Origin: an uncultured Gammaproteobacteria bacterium
GTDB taxonomy: Bacteria > Pseudomonadota > Gammaproteobacteria > Arenicellales > JAANXG01
Reading direction: 5' to 3'
Assembly (NCBI GenBank): GCA_947259395.1
Contig: CAMYMN010000003.1
Location: forward strand, 62,001 to 126,000
DNA: 64,000 nt
The notes under the pieces were generated by a model that saw nothing but the letters and a program-made list of their open reading frames with translations, searched no databases and was not told the origin of the DNA. Made by a program: the position numbers and the translations under genes. Shown one piece after another: positions 43,821 to 53,272 of the stretch (its first letter is position 1; every line of letters begins with the position of its first letter).

Positions 43821-44489
43821 ATGTTATCAACGGGAGCGACAGTGCTGGCCACGGCTGGCGTAGCCGGAGCTGCGTCATTGTGGTTGGTACAGCGTAATCA
43901 CAACGTTAAGAAATGTATACCGCATTTCCGAAGGACGAGGTCGTTACTGGCCACCCAACAGCGTGCTTTTTACACCGCACTCATCCAGGCCTTGGGCCCA
44001 CAGCCGCTGGTGTTTGCCCGCGTAAATCTCGCGCATCTCGTGCAACATCCTGGTGACGATCCCAACTATCAAGAGCACTGGCGCCGCGTTTGCCGCCGTT
44101 GGTTAGATTTCGTGATATGCAGTCCGTCGTCGGTTAGTCCTATCCTGGCGATAAAACTGGAAACTCGTTTGGAAAGAAAGCGTCGAGCATTAGGTGGTAT
44201 CGACGTGCTGGACGACACTCTGAGTAGTGCCCGCATACCATTGCTCAGAATATCGTTGGTGGATCAATATGATCCTGCGGAATTAATGGAAAAGATAAAA
44301 TGGGTGTTGATCGGCGAGAAACAGAAAACGGATAGTGAGCTTTTCGAGACCAAAGAAATCCCGGACGAAAAATCAGATATTCCCTCTATAATTAGATTCG
44401 CTCGAAAGCGGTTCCCAACGTTTAGTCGTTGGACCTCTGAGCTAAGGACGGTAACCACCGTTTTTGCCCGCTCTGGCGCGCGCCATTAA
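43821..44489 (+). CDS. DUF2726-domain protein, membrane-anchored (copy 1)
   Basis: A 222-residue protein with an N-terminal hydrophobic segment (residues 2-22) and a DUF2726 domain (about 38-170): RSLLATQQRAFYTALIQ, LDFVICSPSSVSPILAIKLE and ARIPLLRIS are the characteristic strands. In relatives the central strand reads VIELDD; here it is AIKLET, so any nuclease-like active site may be altered. Function of the family is not known. A paralogue lies 350 bases downstream. The C-terminal 50 residues are basic and unconserved between the copies. Confidence 0.82.
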   Translation: MLSTGATVLATAGVAGAASLWLVQRNHNVKKCIPHFRRTRSLLATQQRAFYTALIQALGPQPLVFARVNLAHLVQHPGDDPNYQEHWRRVCRRWLDFVICSPSSVSPILAIKLETRLERKRRALGGIDVLDDTLSSARIPLLRISLVDQYDPAELMEKIKWVLIGEKQKTDSELFETKEIPDEKSDIPSIIRFARKRFPTFSRWTSELRTVTTVFARSGARH

Positions 44490-44838
44490 ACCCCGCAGCA
44501 GTTGGGTTGTGAGATGTCTCGCTTCACGGTTAACTCGGGCGGTGACGAGTGGTGTGATTGGTGAGGGTGTTTAACAGCAGTGCGTGACGCTCACGTGCGT
44601 TATTAGGGGGCATGCCATAGTAAATGTCTGTTAAAACATTTATCGGCGTAATGAACCACGCGACTATCGGTACTCTAGTCTGCACTTATAAATCAACAGG
44701 GTACAAGAAATACTTTATGTAAATGTTAAGGACAAGTTCATCTTATTTTGCGCAACTCTTCAATCGTGCCGGCCGGTCCTGTAGCCTTTGAGCAGTTTCT
44801 GGTTTAAAACAAGGCCATAGCCAAACGAAATAGCCCCT
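44490..44838. other. Intergenic region between the DUF2726 paralogues
   Basis: About 350 bases without a gene. It includes a weak GTGA/TCAC hairpin near 44584-44594 and AT-rich sequence around 44600-44760 that could hold a promoter for the second copy. I see no trace of a third copy. Confidence 0.4.
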
Positions 44839-45486
44839 ATGTCTGTGCCTGAGTCGATATATTATCTACTGATCGCGGTAGCGGTGAGCACGTTGTTGTT
44901 GCTGTTCTGGCGTCATTACCGGCAGCGGCGAGGGTTCCCCGAATTTGAACGGCAACGCTCGCTGCTAAGTCCACAGCAACGCGCTCTGTATCAAGTATTG
45001 ATTAAGCTGGTGGGCGCATATTCAGTGGTCTTGCCGAGAGTCAACTTGTCTAACCTGGTGAAGTCTCCAGGGGATCATCGCAGTTATGAAGACCACTGGA
45101 AACGTGTGCTACGCGAGTGGGTAGATTTTGTAGTATGTAGCCCTTCGAGCATCAGTCCAGTGCTCGCGGTCAAGTTGGAGACGCGGATGGAGAGAAAGCG
45201 CCGCAAGATGGGTGGTCTTGATGTGTTGGAGGACACGTTGACCAGCGCAAAGATACCGTTATTGCGGATCAAAAGCGCCGAAAGTTATGATGCCAACGAG
45301 ATCATGTCGAATATTAGGTTCGCCCTGGTAAATCAAAAACGTAAAAAGGATGAAGAGTTGTTTGTTACCCAGGAGTTTTCGAAGTTGTCTTCCGGGAAGC
45401 AAGTGGAGCCAGATTCGGTTTCCAATTTCAAGCGCCGAACCAGCGGTTTTATGTCCAACCTCAAGGGATTTGGACGCGCAACCTGA
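44839..45486 (+). CDS. DUF2726-domain protein, membrane-anchored (copy 2)
   Basis: A 215-residue paralogue of the gene at 43821. It has an N-terminal transmembrane helix (YYLLIAVAVSTLLLLFW) and the same DUF2726 core, with VDFVVCSPSSISPVLAVKLETRMERKRRKMGGLDVLEDTL nearly matching copy 1 in separate stretches. The two copies are most alike in the core and differ in the N-terminal helix and C-terminal tail, so they are an old duplication. It is convergent with the thioredoxin gene, 15 bp away. Confidence 0.82.
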   Translation: MSVPESIYYLLIAVAVSTLLLLFWRHYRQRRGFPEFERQRSLLSPQQRALYQVLIKLVGAYSVVLPRVNLSNLVKSPGDHRSYEDHWKRVLREWVDFVVCSPSSISPVLAVKLETRMERKRRKMGGLDVLEDTLTSAKIPLLRIKSAESYDANEIMSNIRFALVNQKRKKDEELFVTQEFSKLSSGKQVEPDSVSNFKRRTSGFMSNLKGFGRAT

Positions 45487-45501
45487 TCGGGTCTTGTCCC
45501 C

Positions 45502-45876
45502 TTAAGCCGGCTGCTCGGTTTTCTTTTTCTCGATCTCAGCTCGGACCTGATCCATATCCAGTTCCCTTGCTTTGCTGATCAAACCATCCAGCGCTGAGGC
45601 GGGTATGGCGCCGGGCTGTGAAAATATCACGATTTGTTCTTTGAAGATCATCAGCGTCGGTATGGAGCGGATCTGAAAAGCCTGCGCCAAGGCCTGTTCG
45701 GATTCCGTGTCGATCTTGCCGAATACGATATCGGGGTGTTTTTCAGACGCTTGTTGATACACTGGGGCAAAGGATTGACAAGGTCCACACCAGGAGGCCC
45801 AGAAATCCAAAAGTACCAGGTCGTTGGTTTCAATAATTTCATTAAAGTTTGATTCAGATAGTGCTTGGATGCTCAT
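45502..45876 (-). CDS. Thioredoxin
   Basis: A 124-residue thioredoxin with the WCGPC active site (C30 and C33) and the cis-Pro motif SIPTLMIF. It has a C-terminal charged extension (ARELDMDQVRAEIEKKKTE) beyond the usual 108 residues. I chose the ATG at 45876; the longer frame begins with TTG inside the adk stop. It lies 11 bp after adk on the same strand, so the two likely form an operon. It is a general cytoplasmic disulphide reductase and probably not the main trxA. Confidence 0.9.
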   Translation of the reverse strand: MSIQALSESNFNEIIETNDLVLLDFWASWCGPCQSFAPVYQQASEKHPDIVFGKIDTESEQALAQAFQIRSIPTLMIFKEQIVIFSQPGAIPASALDGLISKARELDMDQVRAEIEKKKTEQPA

Positions 45877-45887
45877 GGGATCTGGTC

Positions 45888-46691
<804 letters not shown>

Positions 46692-46700
46692 CTATGACTT

Positions 46701-47270
46701 GTGCACACACGGGAACTCAACAACGTGACATCCGAATCCGGTAATACGCGCCGGCTTGGACGGCTCATGGTGTTTGCCGCATGGGCGTTGCTGGCAGGAC
46801 TGCTGACGATGGTATTTTCCAATGTGCTGGAGCGTCAATACAATCCAAACCAGCAGGTTCAGATCAATTCCGGCAACAATGATTTCCAGGAGATCGTGCT
46901 GCGGAGAAACCGTCTTGGCCATTATGTGGCTACCGGAAAGATTAATGGAACCAAAGTGGAGTTCTTGTTGGATACCGGTGCTACCAACGTTGCGATTCCA
47001 CAGCAGGTGGCCAGTAGTCTGGGGCTCAGGCGTGGTGTGCCGTTGACAACCTCAACGGCCAACGGAATCGTGCAAACATATGCCACGACGTTAGATCGTG
47101 TAACGTTGGGCAATATTTCTGCGGTCGGCGTCCCTGCCAGCATAAATCCCCATATGATTGGTAATCAGATCTTGCTCGGTATGAGTTTTCTAAAACAGTT
47201 CGAACTGCTACAGCGTGGCGATCAACTCACCATTCGCTCAAGAACCTTGGGCGAAGGCCGCGCTCGTTAG
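46701..47270 (+). CDS. Membrane-anchored retropepsin-like aspartic protease
   Basis: A 189-residue protein with an N-terminal transmembrane helix (residues 20-40) and a single retropepsin-like domain of the TIGR02281 clan AA type. The catalytic motif is LLDTGATNVAIP, with the second conserved stretch ILLGMSFLKQF. Such proteins act as dimers, probably in the periplasm; substrates are not known. The start may be GTG 46701 or GTG 46725; the second gives a more typical N-terminus. It is divergent from adk by 159 bp. Confidence 0.85.
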   Translation: MHTRELNNVTSESGNTRRLGRLMVFAAWALLAGLLTMVFSNVLERQYNPNQQVQINSGNNDFQEIVLRRNRLGHYVATGKINGTKVEFLLDTGATNVAIPQQVASSLGLRRGVPLTTSTANGIVQTYATTLDRVTLGNISAVGVPASINPHMIGNQILLGMSFLKQFELLQRGDQLTIRSRTLGEGRAR

Positions 47271-47402
47271 CAGCGGTGTTATTCAGCTTGCATTCAGCTT
47301 TAATTCAGGCCTGGTTCAGTGGCGTTTACGTAAGCTATGGCGCACTGAAAAAATCGACATTTACAGAGTGTGCCGAAAATCTCAATTCGAAGGGGCCTGA
47401 AA

Positions 47403-47939
47403 ATGAAACGCATGATTTTGTTCGTCGTCTCGGCAGCAATCGCTTTAGCAGCCGTATCCCCCGCGTTTGCTGTAAAACGTTACGATCCCGCCTTCTATGA
47501 CTACGCTGAGGTGATAGATGTCACACCCATCATCGAACTGGTACGCGTGAGTTCTCCCCGTCGAGAATGTTGGACCGAGACCCAAACCCGCTATGGGTAT
47601 CGCGGCGGGCACAATAGCTATACGCCTGAAATCTTTGGTGCCATTGTCGGGGCCGCCATTGGTAACCGTTTCGGAAGTGGCCGCGGACGGGATCTTGCAA
47701 CCGCGGCTGGCGCGGTGTTGGGCGGTTCGATTGGACACGACGTCAAGCGACAGCGACATCGCTACGCTTACGACGAGCCGGTGGAGCGTTGTGAGACCCG
47801 CCATGAATTTCACGAAGAAGAGCATGTTGTGGGTTATCAAGTGAAGTATCGTTATGGTGGCAGGGTCTATCATTCGCGTACCGGAAATGACCCCGGTGAC
47901 CGCATTCGTGTGCGCGTACATGTCGAACCCGTGGAGTAA
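47403..47939 (+). CDS. Glycine-zipper 2TM envelope protein
   Basis: A 178-residue exported protein with a signal peptide (to about residue 22, ...AVSPAFA) and a glycine-zipper segment (EIFGAIVGAAIGNRFGSG, AAGAVLGGSIGHD) around residues 85-120. The C-terminal part is charged and rich in His/Glu (CETRHEFHEEEHVVGYQVKYRY), which is common to this family of small outer-envelope proteins (17-kDa antigen-like). No lipobox Cys is seen, so it is probably a soluble or peripherally bound protein. The function is unknown. Confidence 0.8.
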   Translation: MKRMILFVVSAAIALAAVSPAFAVKRYDPAFYDYAEVIDVTPIIELVRVSSPRRECWTETQTRYGYRGGHNSYTPEIFGAIVGAAIGNRFGSGRGRDLATAAGAVLGGSIGHDVKRQRHRYAYDEPVERCETRHEFHEEEHVVGYQVKYRYGGRVYHSRTGNDPGDRIRVRVHVEPVE

Positions 47940-48009
47940 GTGGATAATTGCCACCGATGTGTATAATGCAGCCAGCGACGAGCATCCCGTCCCGCGGCTG
48001 GCTTTTGTG

Positions 48010-48261
48010 ATGAGGCTAATCAGATTCATTTTATTACTAGTTACGGTTTCTTTGCCGATTCCGGTATATGCGACATCTCCGGGAAAATCGGAGTCGATCA
48101 GCCTCGACCGCGCCGCGTCTATTGCGAAAAGCCGCACCGGTGGAAGGGTGTTGTCGGCAGAAAAACGTGAGGTGGATGGCCGGCTTATGTATCGCATCAA
48201 AATCCTCACTCCAAAGGGGCGGGTTCGGAGCATCTACATCGACCCGCGGCAACAGCAGTGA
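48010..48261 (+). CDS. Small secreted PepSY-domain protein
   Basis: An 83-residue protein with a signal peptide (RLIRFILLLVTVSLPIPVYA) and one PepSY-type domain (ISLDRAASIAKSRTGGRVLSAEKREVDGRLMYRIKILTPKGRVRSIYID in separate parts). PepSY proteins often inhibit proteases or tune two-component sensors; the next genes, 500 bp on, are a PhoP/PhoQ-type pair, so a regulatory link is plausible. The ATG at 48010 has no good ribosome site, and an adjacent GTG at 48007 is also possible. Confidence 0.75.
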   Translation: MRLIRFILLLVTVSLPIPVYATSPGKSESISLDRAASIAKSRTGGRVLSAEKREVDGRLMYRIKILTPKGRVRSIYIDPRQQQ

Positions 48262-48759
48262 TCATCTCATCACGGTCAGCGCGTATATTGCACCGTGGCT
48301 TCCCGTCCCAACCCGCGGCAATACGCCGGGAAATCCCGCAGTTTTTGTTCCGGGAAATGCCGGCGTTCGATGTTCCAGGTTGCGGTACTGAAATGGGAGC
48401 GGAGCTATTCCGGGTCTGGTGCGGTGTTGAACCCCGGCACTCGCGGGTCAGTTGCCGCGTAGCAACAGACAGGCATTTCGTCCCAGCGCGCCCAGCCGCC
48501 CGATACTGCGCTTGTCCTCGCACTGCGACTATGCGCAGCACAAGCGCAGCAGGGGGACTACGCCAGCACTGGAACGGCGCCAGCACAAGCACAAGCACTG
48601 CAACTACACCAGCACTGGAACGGCGCCAGCATAAGCACTGCAACTACACTGCAACTGCACCAGCACAAGCGCCAGCACGAGCACTGCAACGGCACCAGCA
48701 CAAGCACGGGTCCCTACGCCGTCATTTCCGATCCGCAGCGCAAATTACGGGTTAGCTTG
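48262..48759. other. Intergenic region with minisatellite before the two-component pair
   Basis: Some 500 bases without a credible gene; a 165-codon open frame here is low-complexity and best explained by the repeat. The first part (48262-48530) shows no motif. The second part holds the repeat array described separately. The promoter of the response regulator must lie in or near this region. Confidence 0.6.
48541..48710 (+). repeat. Degenerate 23-bp minisatellite array (forward)
   Basis: Irregular tandem copies built from CACTGCAAC, GGCACCAGCACAAG and CGCCAGCAC elements. One full copy at 48682-48704 is the exact reverse complement of the 23-bp unit in the array at 51954-52042. The copies on this side are degenerate, with extra or missing six- and twelve-base pieces. 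A short tail after the array (48705-48750) also resembles, with gaps, the tail of the other array in the opposite orientation. Confidence 0.8.
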
Positions 48760-49440
48760 GTGCGTGTGCTTGTAGTAGAGGATGAGACCGGAATTCAGGA
48801 GCAACTCGCGACCCGTTTGCGCGAGGAAGGATTTGCCGTAGATACGGCGTCAGACGGCGAGGAGGGATTGTACTTCGGTAGGGAATATCCCGTGGATCTC
48901 GCCATCGTCGATATCGGTTTACCGAAATTGAACGGAATACAGCTGATCCAACAGCTGCGAGCCGAAGGGCGAAGCTTCCCGATATTGATCCTGACTGCTC
49001 GGTCGCGTTGGCAAGAGAAGGTCGACGGATTAGAAGCCGGGGCCGACGATTATCTCGTGAAACCATTCCATGCAGAGGAATTGTTGGCCAGGGTTCGTGC
49101 GTTACTGCGACGTGCCGCTGGACTAGCACAATCTGAAATACGATGTGGGCCTGTGACCTTGAATACGTCGACGCAGGAAGTGGCTGTCGAGGGGTCACCG
49201 TTGAATCTAACGGCCTATGAATACCGCTTGTTGCAGTATTTGATGTTAAATTCAGGCAAGGTCGTTTCCAAGGCTGAGCTGACTGACCATATATATGAAG
49301 AGGATAGTGACCGCGATAGTAACGTCATAGAAGTCTTTATTGGCCGTTTGCGCAGAAAACTGGACCCGAACAATCTGATCGAGCCCATAGAGACGCTTCG
49401 TGGCCGGGGCTATCGTTTCAAGCTCACCCGCACATCGTGA
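48760..49440 (+). CDS. OmpR/PhoP-family response regulator
   Basis: A 226-residue response regulator. The receiver has acidic E7/D8, phospho-acceptor D51 (IVDIGLPKLNG) and K101-type lysine in DDYLVKPF; the C-terminal winged helix has LTAYEYRLLQYLM and RGRGYRF. It is closest to the PhoP type and pairs with the adjacent kinase; their genes overlap (GTGA). The start is GTG 48760, chosen to match the family N-terminus MRVLVVED. Signal and regulon are unknown; PhoP relatives answer Mg2+, antimicrobial peptides or envelope stress. Confidence 0.92.
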   Translation: MRVLVVEDETGIQEQLATRLREEGFAVDTASDGEEGLYFGREYPVDLAIVDIGLPKLNGIQLIQQLRAEGRSFPILILTARSRWQEKVDGLEAGADDYLVKPFHAEELLARVRALLRRAAGLAQSEIRCGPVTLNTSTQEVAVEGSPLNLTAYEYRLLQYLMLNSGKVVSKAELTDHIYEEDSDRDSNVIEVFIGRLRRKLDPNNLIEPIETLRGRGYRFKLTRTS

Positions 49441-50792
49441 CACTCTCCCTTAACAGCCGGTTGCTGCTGGCTGCCAGTGTGGCATCGGTTGCCTTCCTGG
49501 GCATCACTGGGTGGGTGCTCGATAGAGCGTTTCAAAACAGTGCGGAGACCGCGGTTCGCAGCCATTTGCAGGGGCAACTTTATGGTTTGCTGGCTGCATT
49601 CGATGTCGATGACCGCGGGCGCCTGATTGTGCCGGCGAATCTGCCGGAGTCACGATTTGCGCGGATTAACTCCGGACTATATGCCCGCGTCGTGGACAGT
49701 GAGTCGAACGTCGTTTGGCGTTCCAACTCTTTGTTGAGCAGAAGTCTTCCTGCAGGTGCAAATTTAACGTCTGGCGACTCGTTATTCGAACGAACCACCA
49801 CCGGCAGCGGTATCGATTTATTTTGGTTGAGATTTGGGGTTGCATGGGAAATTAATGACCGAGTATCGGTTGACTATGAATTTGCCGTTGCCGAAGACCT
49901 GACAAACTATAACGCGCAAGTAGAGAGTTTTCGCCGCAGCCTATGGATTTGGCTCGGGGGTGCGGTGGTGGTGTTATTGTTGGTGCAGACTGCCGTACTG
50001 AGGTGGAGTCTGACGCCATTACGAGAGGTTGCGGAGGAAGTTGCAGCATTGGAACAGGGTGAATTGTCTCGGTTGGCAGGTGATTATCCCCGAGAATTGT
50101 CCGGCTTGACGCGTAGTATCAACACCTTTATCAACAACGAGCGCCGGCAGATAGAACGTTATCGCAATACGTTGGGTGACCTCGCCCATAGTCTCAAAAC
50201 ACCGCTTGCGGTGATTCAGGGTGCGATGGAGGCCAAACAGCCAGTCAACCCGGACGAGATAGCCGTCCAAGTTGACCGGATGTCGGAAATTGTGGATTAC
50301 CAACTTCGCCGTGCCGCAGCGGCGGGAAAGCGTACCTTGACAGCCCCGGTATCGGTACCCGCGAGTGTCGATAAAGTCGTCAACTCGCTGCGTAAGGTTT
50401 ACTCCAATCGGGATATCCAAGTGAACCAAGACATTAGCCCGGGATTAAAATTCTACGGTGATGAGGGCGATCTTTTCGAAGTGCTGGGGAACCTCATCGA
50501 TAACGCGTTCAAATGGAGCCATGGACAAGTCATCGTCCGCGCCGAGCCGATCACGGACGCGGAGCGCCGATCGGGCTTGCGATTGTATATTGTCGATGAT
50601 GGGCCGGGTATCGATGAGTCTTTGCGTGAGCAAGTATTGAAGCGGGGTGTACGGTCGGACAGCCGAACGGCAGGACAAGGCCTGGGTCTGACGTCGGTGC
50701 AAGATATTGTTGAAGCATACGGTGGTTCGTTACATATCGCCTCGCACCACGGCCACGGTACGGAAGTATTGGTGGAGTTCCCTGCGGGGTAA
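49437..50792 (+). CDS. PhoQ-type sensor histidine kinase
   Basis: A 451-residue membrane histidine kinase. Two transmembrane helices (about residues 9-30 and 169-190) flank a periplasmic sensor of about 140 residues; then HAMP-like sequence, the phospho-acceptor H251 (DLAHSLKTPL), and an ATPase domain with N-box NLIDNAFKWS and G1-type VDDGPGID and GQGLGL. The sensor is not acidic-rich enough to call the PhoQ Mg2+ patch with confidence. The start GTG overlaps the regulator's stop. Confidence 0.92.
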   Translation: MTLSLNSRLLLAASVASVAFLGITGWVLDRAFQNSAETAVRSHLQGQLYGLLAAFDVDDRGRLIVPANLPESRFARINSGLYARVVDSESNVVWRSNSLLSRSLPAGANLTSGDSLFERTTTGSGIDLFWLRFGVAWEINDRVSVDYEFAVAEDLTNYNAQVESFRRSLWIWLGGAVVVLLLVQTAVLRWSLTPLREVAEEVAALEQGELSRLAGDYPRELSGLTRSINTFINNERRQIERYRNTLGDLAHSLKTPLAVIQGAMEAKQPVNPDEIAVQVDRMSEIVDYQLRRAAAAGKRTLTAPVSVPASVDKVVNSLRKVYSNRDIQVNQDISPGLKFYGDEGDLFEVLGNLIDNAFKWSHGQVIVRAEPITDAERRSGLRLYIVDDGPGIDESLREQVLKRGVRSDSRTAGQGLGLTSVQDIVEAYGGSLHIASHHGHGTEVLVEFPAG

Positions 50793-51112
50793 TCTGAATG
50801 TAGAGCTGAGGCGGTAAGAGAGGAAAACGGCGGGTTGTTTAGACATGCGTATTTAATGGATGTTTGGTCATGCGTCTGGCGCTCGAGGCGGGGCGCATGT
50901 TCGACCTCACTTGGTATCGAACCGCTTCGCTCGTGCGGCAACCACAACGAAGGGCGATGGCGCCGGCCCCCCGGCAATAGTCTGTCGATATTCATATCGC
51001 GGTGGTTTCTGCGCCGGGATCCTCCCATGCCGGTGTTAACCAAACGAAACCAAAACCGCCCGATTGCCATATCATCGTCCAATAACCCCGGCGCGACAGA
51101 GGGAGTTATGAA
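50793..51112. other. Intergenic region between histidine kinase and djlA
   Basis: About 320 bases, GC-rich, with no gene I can support. A short open frame on each strand overlaps nothing known. The last bases, GAGGGAGTTATGAAATGACG, hold the djlA ribosome site. Confidence 0.5.
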
Positions 51113-51901
51113 ATGACGTGGTGGGGGAAATTGGCCGGCGGCGCATTCGGCTTCATGTTGGGCGGGCCGCTCGGCGCGGCTCTGGGCGCGGTCTTGGGCC
51201 ATCAATTCGATCGTGGTGTAGCGGACCTGGGTAATGGCGGCCGGATCGGTAACAGTGAAAAGACCCAAACCGTTTTTTTTACCGCTGTTTTTACGATAAT
51301 GGGATATATTGCTAAGGTCGACGGTCGCGTGAGTCCCAACGAGATCGCGATGGCCGAGGACGTGATGAGGCAGATGCGGCTCGATGCGCAGCAGCGGGAC
51401 GCCGCGATCGGATTGTTTCGGCAAGGCAAACGGAAAGACTTCCCGGTAAATGATGTTTTGGACCAGCTACGTCACGAGTGCGGACGGCGTACGACCTTGC
51501 TTCAGATGTTCTTGGAGATTCAGGTCCAGGCGGCGTTTGCCGATGGTGGTCTGCATCAAGTGGAGAAGCAAGCGCTACTCCATATGGCCGAACGACTGGG
51601 ATTCTCCAAGCGTCGGTTCCAACAGATACTGGGCTTCATTGAAGGTGCGTCGGCGTATGAGCAGAGCGCCGCTACCGGAAGGCAGCCCTCGTTAGAGGAT
51701 GCCTATAAAACCCTAGGAGTGACATCCGCTACCAGCGATGCGGAGGTAAAAAAGGCATATCGCCGGTTGATGAATCAACATCATCCCGACAAACTCGTTG
51801 CCAAAGGGTTACCCGAAGAAATGATCAAACTGGCTACTGAAAAAACCCAAGAGATTAGAACTGCCTATGAGCAGATCCGCGGTGTGCGTAAAACGCAATG
51901 A
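51113..51901 (+). CDS. djlA: Co-chaperone DjlA
   Basis: A 262-residue DjlA-type DnaJ co-chaperone. An N-terminal glycine-rich membrane segment (GAFGFMLGGPLGAALGAVLG) is followed by a TerB-like domain (residues about 55-170: GYIAKVDGRVSPNEI and AFADGGLHQVEKQAL) and a C-terminal J-domain with the HPD motif (NQHHPDKL). It stimulates DnaK and in E. coli affects envelope signalling. It follows the PhoPQ-type pair, which could link it to envelope stress. Confidence 0.95.
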   Translation: MTWWGKLAGGAFGFMLGGPLGAALGAVLGHQFDRGVADLGNGGRIGNSEKTQTVFFTAVFTIMGYIAKVDGRVSPNEIAMAEDVMRQMRLDAQQRDAAIGLFRQGKRKDFPVNDVLDQLRHECGRRTTLLQMFLEIQVQAAFADGGLHQVEKQALLHMAERLGFSKRRFQQILGFIEGASAYEQSAATGRQPSLEDAYKTLGVTSATSDAEVKKAYRRLMNQHHPDKLVAKGLPEEMIKLATEKTQEIRTAYEQIRGVRKTQ

Positions 51902-52234
51902 GTAGCCGTCGCCGGTATATTGCACAGAGGATCCCGGCCGGTGGCGAGAGGGACTTGTGCTGGTGGGGTTGCAGTGCTTGTGCTGGTGCCGTTGCAGTGC
52001 TTGTGCTGGTGCCGTTGCAGTGCTTGTGCTGGTGCCGTTGGCGTTTGCGATCGCGCCAGCGTCCGGATAGGCGCATACTCGTGCACAAGGCGTTATGCTG
52101 GGTATGGACCAAATAAGTAATTCGAAACAAATTGTTGGCTCTTTATTTCGCCGTCTTAGTGCAATATGCGGGCTTGGGGCTAAAATATAAGTCGGCTTGC
52201 TTTCGGCTAAACGATATAAGAGGGGAACGATATC
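51902..52234. other. Intergenic region with minisatellite before the quinone oxidoreductase
   Basis: About 330 bases. The first half holds the array described next; the second half (52043-52234) is AT-rich and ends in a GAGGGGAACG ribosome site for the oxidoreductase. No gene is supported; open frames here encode the repeat. Confidence 0.55.
51954..52042 (-). repeat. 23-bp minisatellite array (reverse orientation), four copies
   Basis: Four head-to-tail copies starting at 51954, 51977, 52000 and 52023. The unit has 23 bases beginning CTTGTGCTGGTG and ending CCGTTGCAGTG; copies 2 and 3 are identical, copy 1 has two changes (GG for CC), and the fourth is cut short. The unit is the reverse complement of the array at 48541-48710. 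Confidence 0.9.
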
Positions 52235-53272
52235 ATGAATATGGCAATTCGTGTTCACGAAACCGGTGGGCCCGATAAACTGTGCTGGGAAGAAGTTGAC
52301 ATCGCACAACCGGGTGTGGGTGACGCATTGATTCGACACACCGCCATCGGCCTGAACTTCATCGATATCTATTTTCGGGAGGGCGCATATCCGCCGCCGC
52401 ATCTCCCTGTTATCCTGGGTATGGAGGCGGCGGGTGTGGTTGAAGCGGTGGGCCGGGGAGTCACGGAGGTATCGGTGGGTGACCGCGTGGCCTATGCAGG
52501 CGGACCGATCGGTGCCTATTGCGAACAACGTTTGTATCCCGCCGAGCGTCTTGTGAAGCTGCCCGATGCGGTAGATGACGTCACTGCTGCCGCAATGATG
52601 TTACAAGGGTTGACCGCCCAGTATTTGCTGCGCCGCACTTACAGTGTCAAACCAGGAGATATGATCTTGTTTCATGCCGTGGCGGGGGGTGTGGGGTCGA
52701 TCGCGTGCCAATGGGCCAAGCACCTTGGTGCGACGGTAATCGGTACGGTTGGCTCTAAGGAGAAAGCCGATTACGCCGCCGGTTTGGGCTGCGATCATCC
52801 GGTCAACTATACCCAAGAGGATTTCGTGGCGCACGTCAAAGAAATCACCGCCGGTACCGGTGTACCGGTTGTGTACGATTCTGTGGGTAAAGATACGTTT
52901 ATGAAGTCTCTGGATTGTTTGCGCAAATTGGGCCTGATGGTCAGTTTCGGTCAGTCGTCCGGTGCCGTTGAACCGATCGAGCCTTCGATCCTGAGCAAAA
53001 AGGGGTCACTGTACCTGACCCGTCCGACTTTATTTGATTACATCGACAAGCGTTCGGATTTGGTCGCCTCCGCGAGTGAATTGTTTGACGTGGTAGCGAG
53101 TGGCGCCGTGAACGTTGATGTGCGGCAGACCTACGCGTTGCAGGACGCGGCCCAGGCTCATGAGGATTTAAAGGCGCGAAAAACCACCGGTTCGACCGTA
53201 TTGATTCCCGGACTTGCTCGACGTGAGGGTGACCTGATGGCTAGCCCGCATTTCTCACCAGGCGGGGGCTAG
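52235..53272 (+). CDS. NADPH:quinone oxidoreductase (zinc-independent MDR family)
   Basis: A 345-residue medium-chain dehydrogenase/reductase of the quinone oxidoreductase (QorA) type, transferring hydride from NADPH to quinones in the cytoplasm. Motifs are GLNFIDIYFREGAYPPP near residue 35, AAMMLQGLTAQYLLRRTY and the nucleotide fold HAVAGGVGSIACQWAKHLGA. Zinc-binding cysteines are absent, as expected. The stop TAG is formed by a CTAG palindrome that flanks a small mobile element; the last residues (FSPGGG) lie next to it. Confidence 0.92.
   Translation: MNMAIRVHETGGPDKLCWEEVDIAQPGVGDALIRHTAIGLNFIDIYFREGAYPPPHLPVILGMEAAGVVEAVGRGVTEVSVGDRVAYAGGPIGAYCEQRLYPAERLVKLPDAVDDVTAAAMMLQGLTAQYLLRRTYSVKPGDMILFHAVAGGVGSIACQWAKHLGATVIGTVGSKEKADYAAGLGCDHPVNYTQEDFVAHVKEITAGTGVPVVYDSVGKDTFMKSLDCLRKLGLMVSFGQSSGAVEPIEPSILSKKGSLYLTRPTLFDYIDKRSDLVASASELFDVVASGAVNVDVRQTYALQDAAQAHEDLKARKTTGSTVLIPGLARREGDLMASPHFSPGGG

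Noticed and set aside
44584-44594. Possible terminator after the first DUF2726 gene
   Set aside because: A GTGA/TCAC stem is too short and there is no T-run.
48258-48755. 165-codon plus-strand open frame upstream of the response regulator
   Set aside because: Its C-terminal half is simply the translated minisatellite (runs of Thr, Ser, Ala, Gln, His), and it has no ribosome site; not a credible protein.
51809-52528. 239-codon minus-strand open frame over djlA end and qor start
   Set aside because: It overlaps two solid genes and its middle is repeat sequence; a shadow frame.
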